IMG/VR virus record: IMGVR_UViG_3300008259_000283
Location: 1-45,816 of that record
From: a virus
DNA: 45,816 nt
Reading direction: 5' to 3' (one strand)
Shown: positions 45,801-45,816 of the stretch, piece by piece
How the letters are laid out: the number at the start of each line of letters is the position of its first letter
Position numbering within the stretch: position 1 is the stretch's first letter
Translations under genes and position numbers: made by a program
Notes under the pieces: model-generated
What the model was told of the DNA's origin: nothing
What the model saw: the letters and a program-made list of their open reading frames with translations, nothing else
Database searches by the model: none

Positions 45801-45816
45801 CTTTTATTTTTTGTAC

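Overview
This AT-rich window reads as a piece of a large T4-like myovirus (Caudoviricetes) that infects a member of the Bacteroidota. The phage assignment rests on a T4-style head block in canonical order: terminase large subunit, portal, gp21-type prohead protease, scaffold-like acidic proteins and gp23-type major capsid protein. A gp5-type baseplate hub and a gp55-like late sigma factor are also present. The host assignment rests on promoters of the Bacteroidota form (TTTG or ATTG, 19-20 bases, TAnnTTTG) in front of several genes, on a DUF4494 gene, and on starts preceded by A-rich stretches instead of Shine-Dalgarno sequences. The family names come from recognising motifs by eye; no database was searched.

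Layout. 1-3197: a partial leucine-rich-repeat gene, two small conserved phage genes, a split gene, an acyl-CoA thioesterase and a membrane protein. 3198-6409: acidic and head/virion-like proteins, one with a peptidoglycan-binding domain. 6406-10799: HNH nuclease, DUF6915 and DUF6878-like genes, a probable two-gene spanin, a membrane GAF-like protein and an M23-like protein. 10851-16846: a small lipoprotein, a virion-like protein, then a protein-quality-control island made of tmRNA, an M20/M42-like peptidase, a ClpC-type unfoldase and a complete DnaK. 16907-32117: KTSC protein, nucleotidyltransferase, then the morphogenesis block through terminase, intein-containing portal, bS21 on the opposite strand, protease, scaffold and major capsid protein. 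32169-39585: mostly minus-strand tail/baseplate genes. 39612-45800: late sigma factor followed upstream by a glycan cluster (glycosyltransferases, GDP-mannose-3,5-epimerase-like enzyme, FkbM methyltransferase, HAD protein).

How the parts work together. Two promoter classes are visible. Host-type promoters precede the genes that look like host takeover or metabolism (thioesterase, HNH, lipoprotein, peptidase, clpC, weakly dnaK, bS21). A short -10-like box, TATTTAT(A/C/T), sits 3-20 bases before about twenty mostly structural starts and also 7 bases before the tmRNA. A gp55-like sigma factor encoded here is the obvious candidate to read it. Many proteins share an N-terminal peptide ending in L-x-E-Q or I-x-E-A, resembling T4 capsid-targeting peptides that gp21 protease removes; the capsid protein carries the matching site LINE|ASS.

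The most interesting items are the tmRNA-peptidase-ClpC-DnaK island, the phage bS21, the shared leader peptides, and three genes (a WCT-type protein, the portal intein and the gp5-like hub) broken the same way: a -1 frame change at a GG(T/G)AT junction, with a downstream part that has no ATG start and seems to lack a segment the family normally has.
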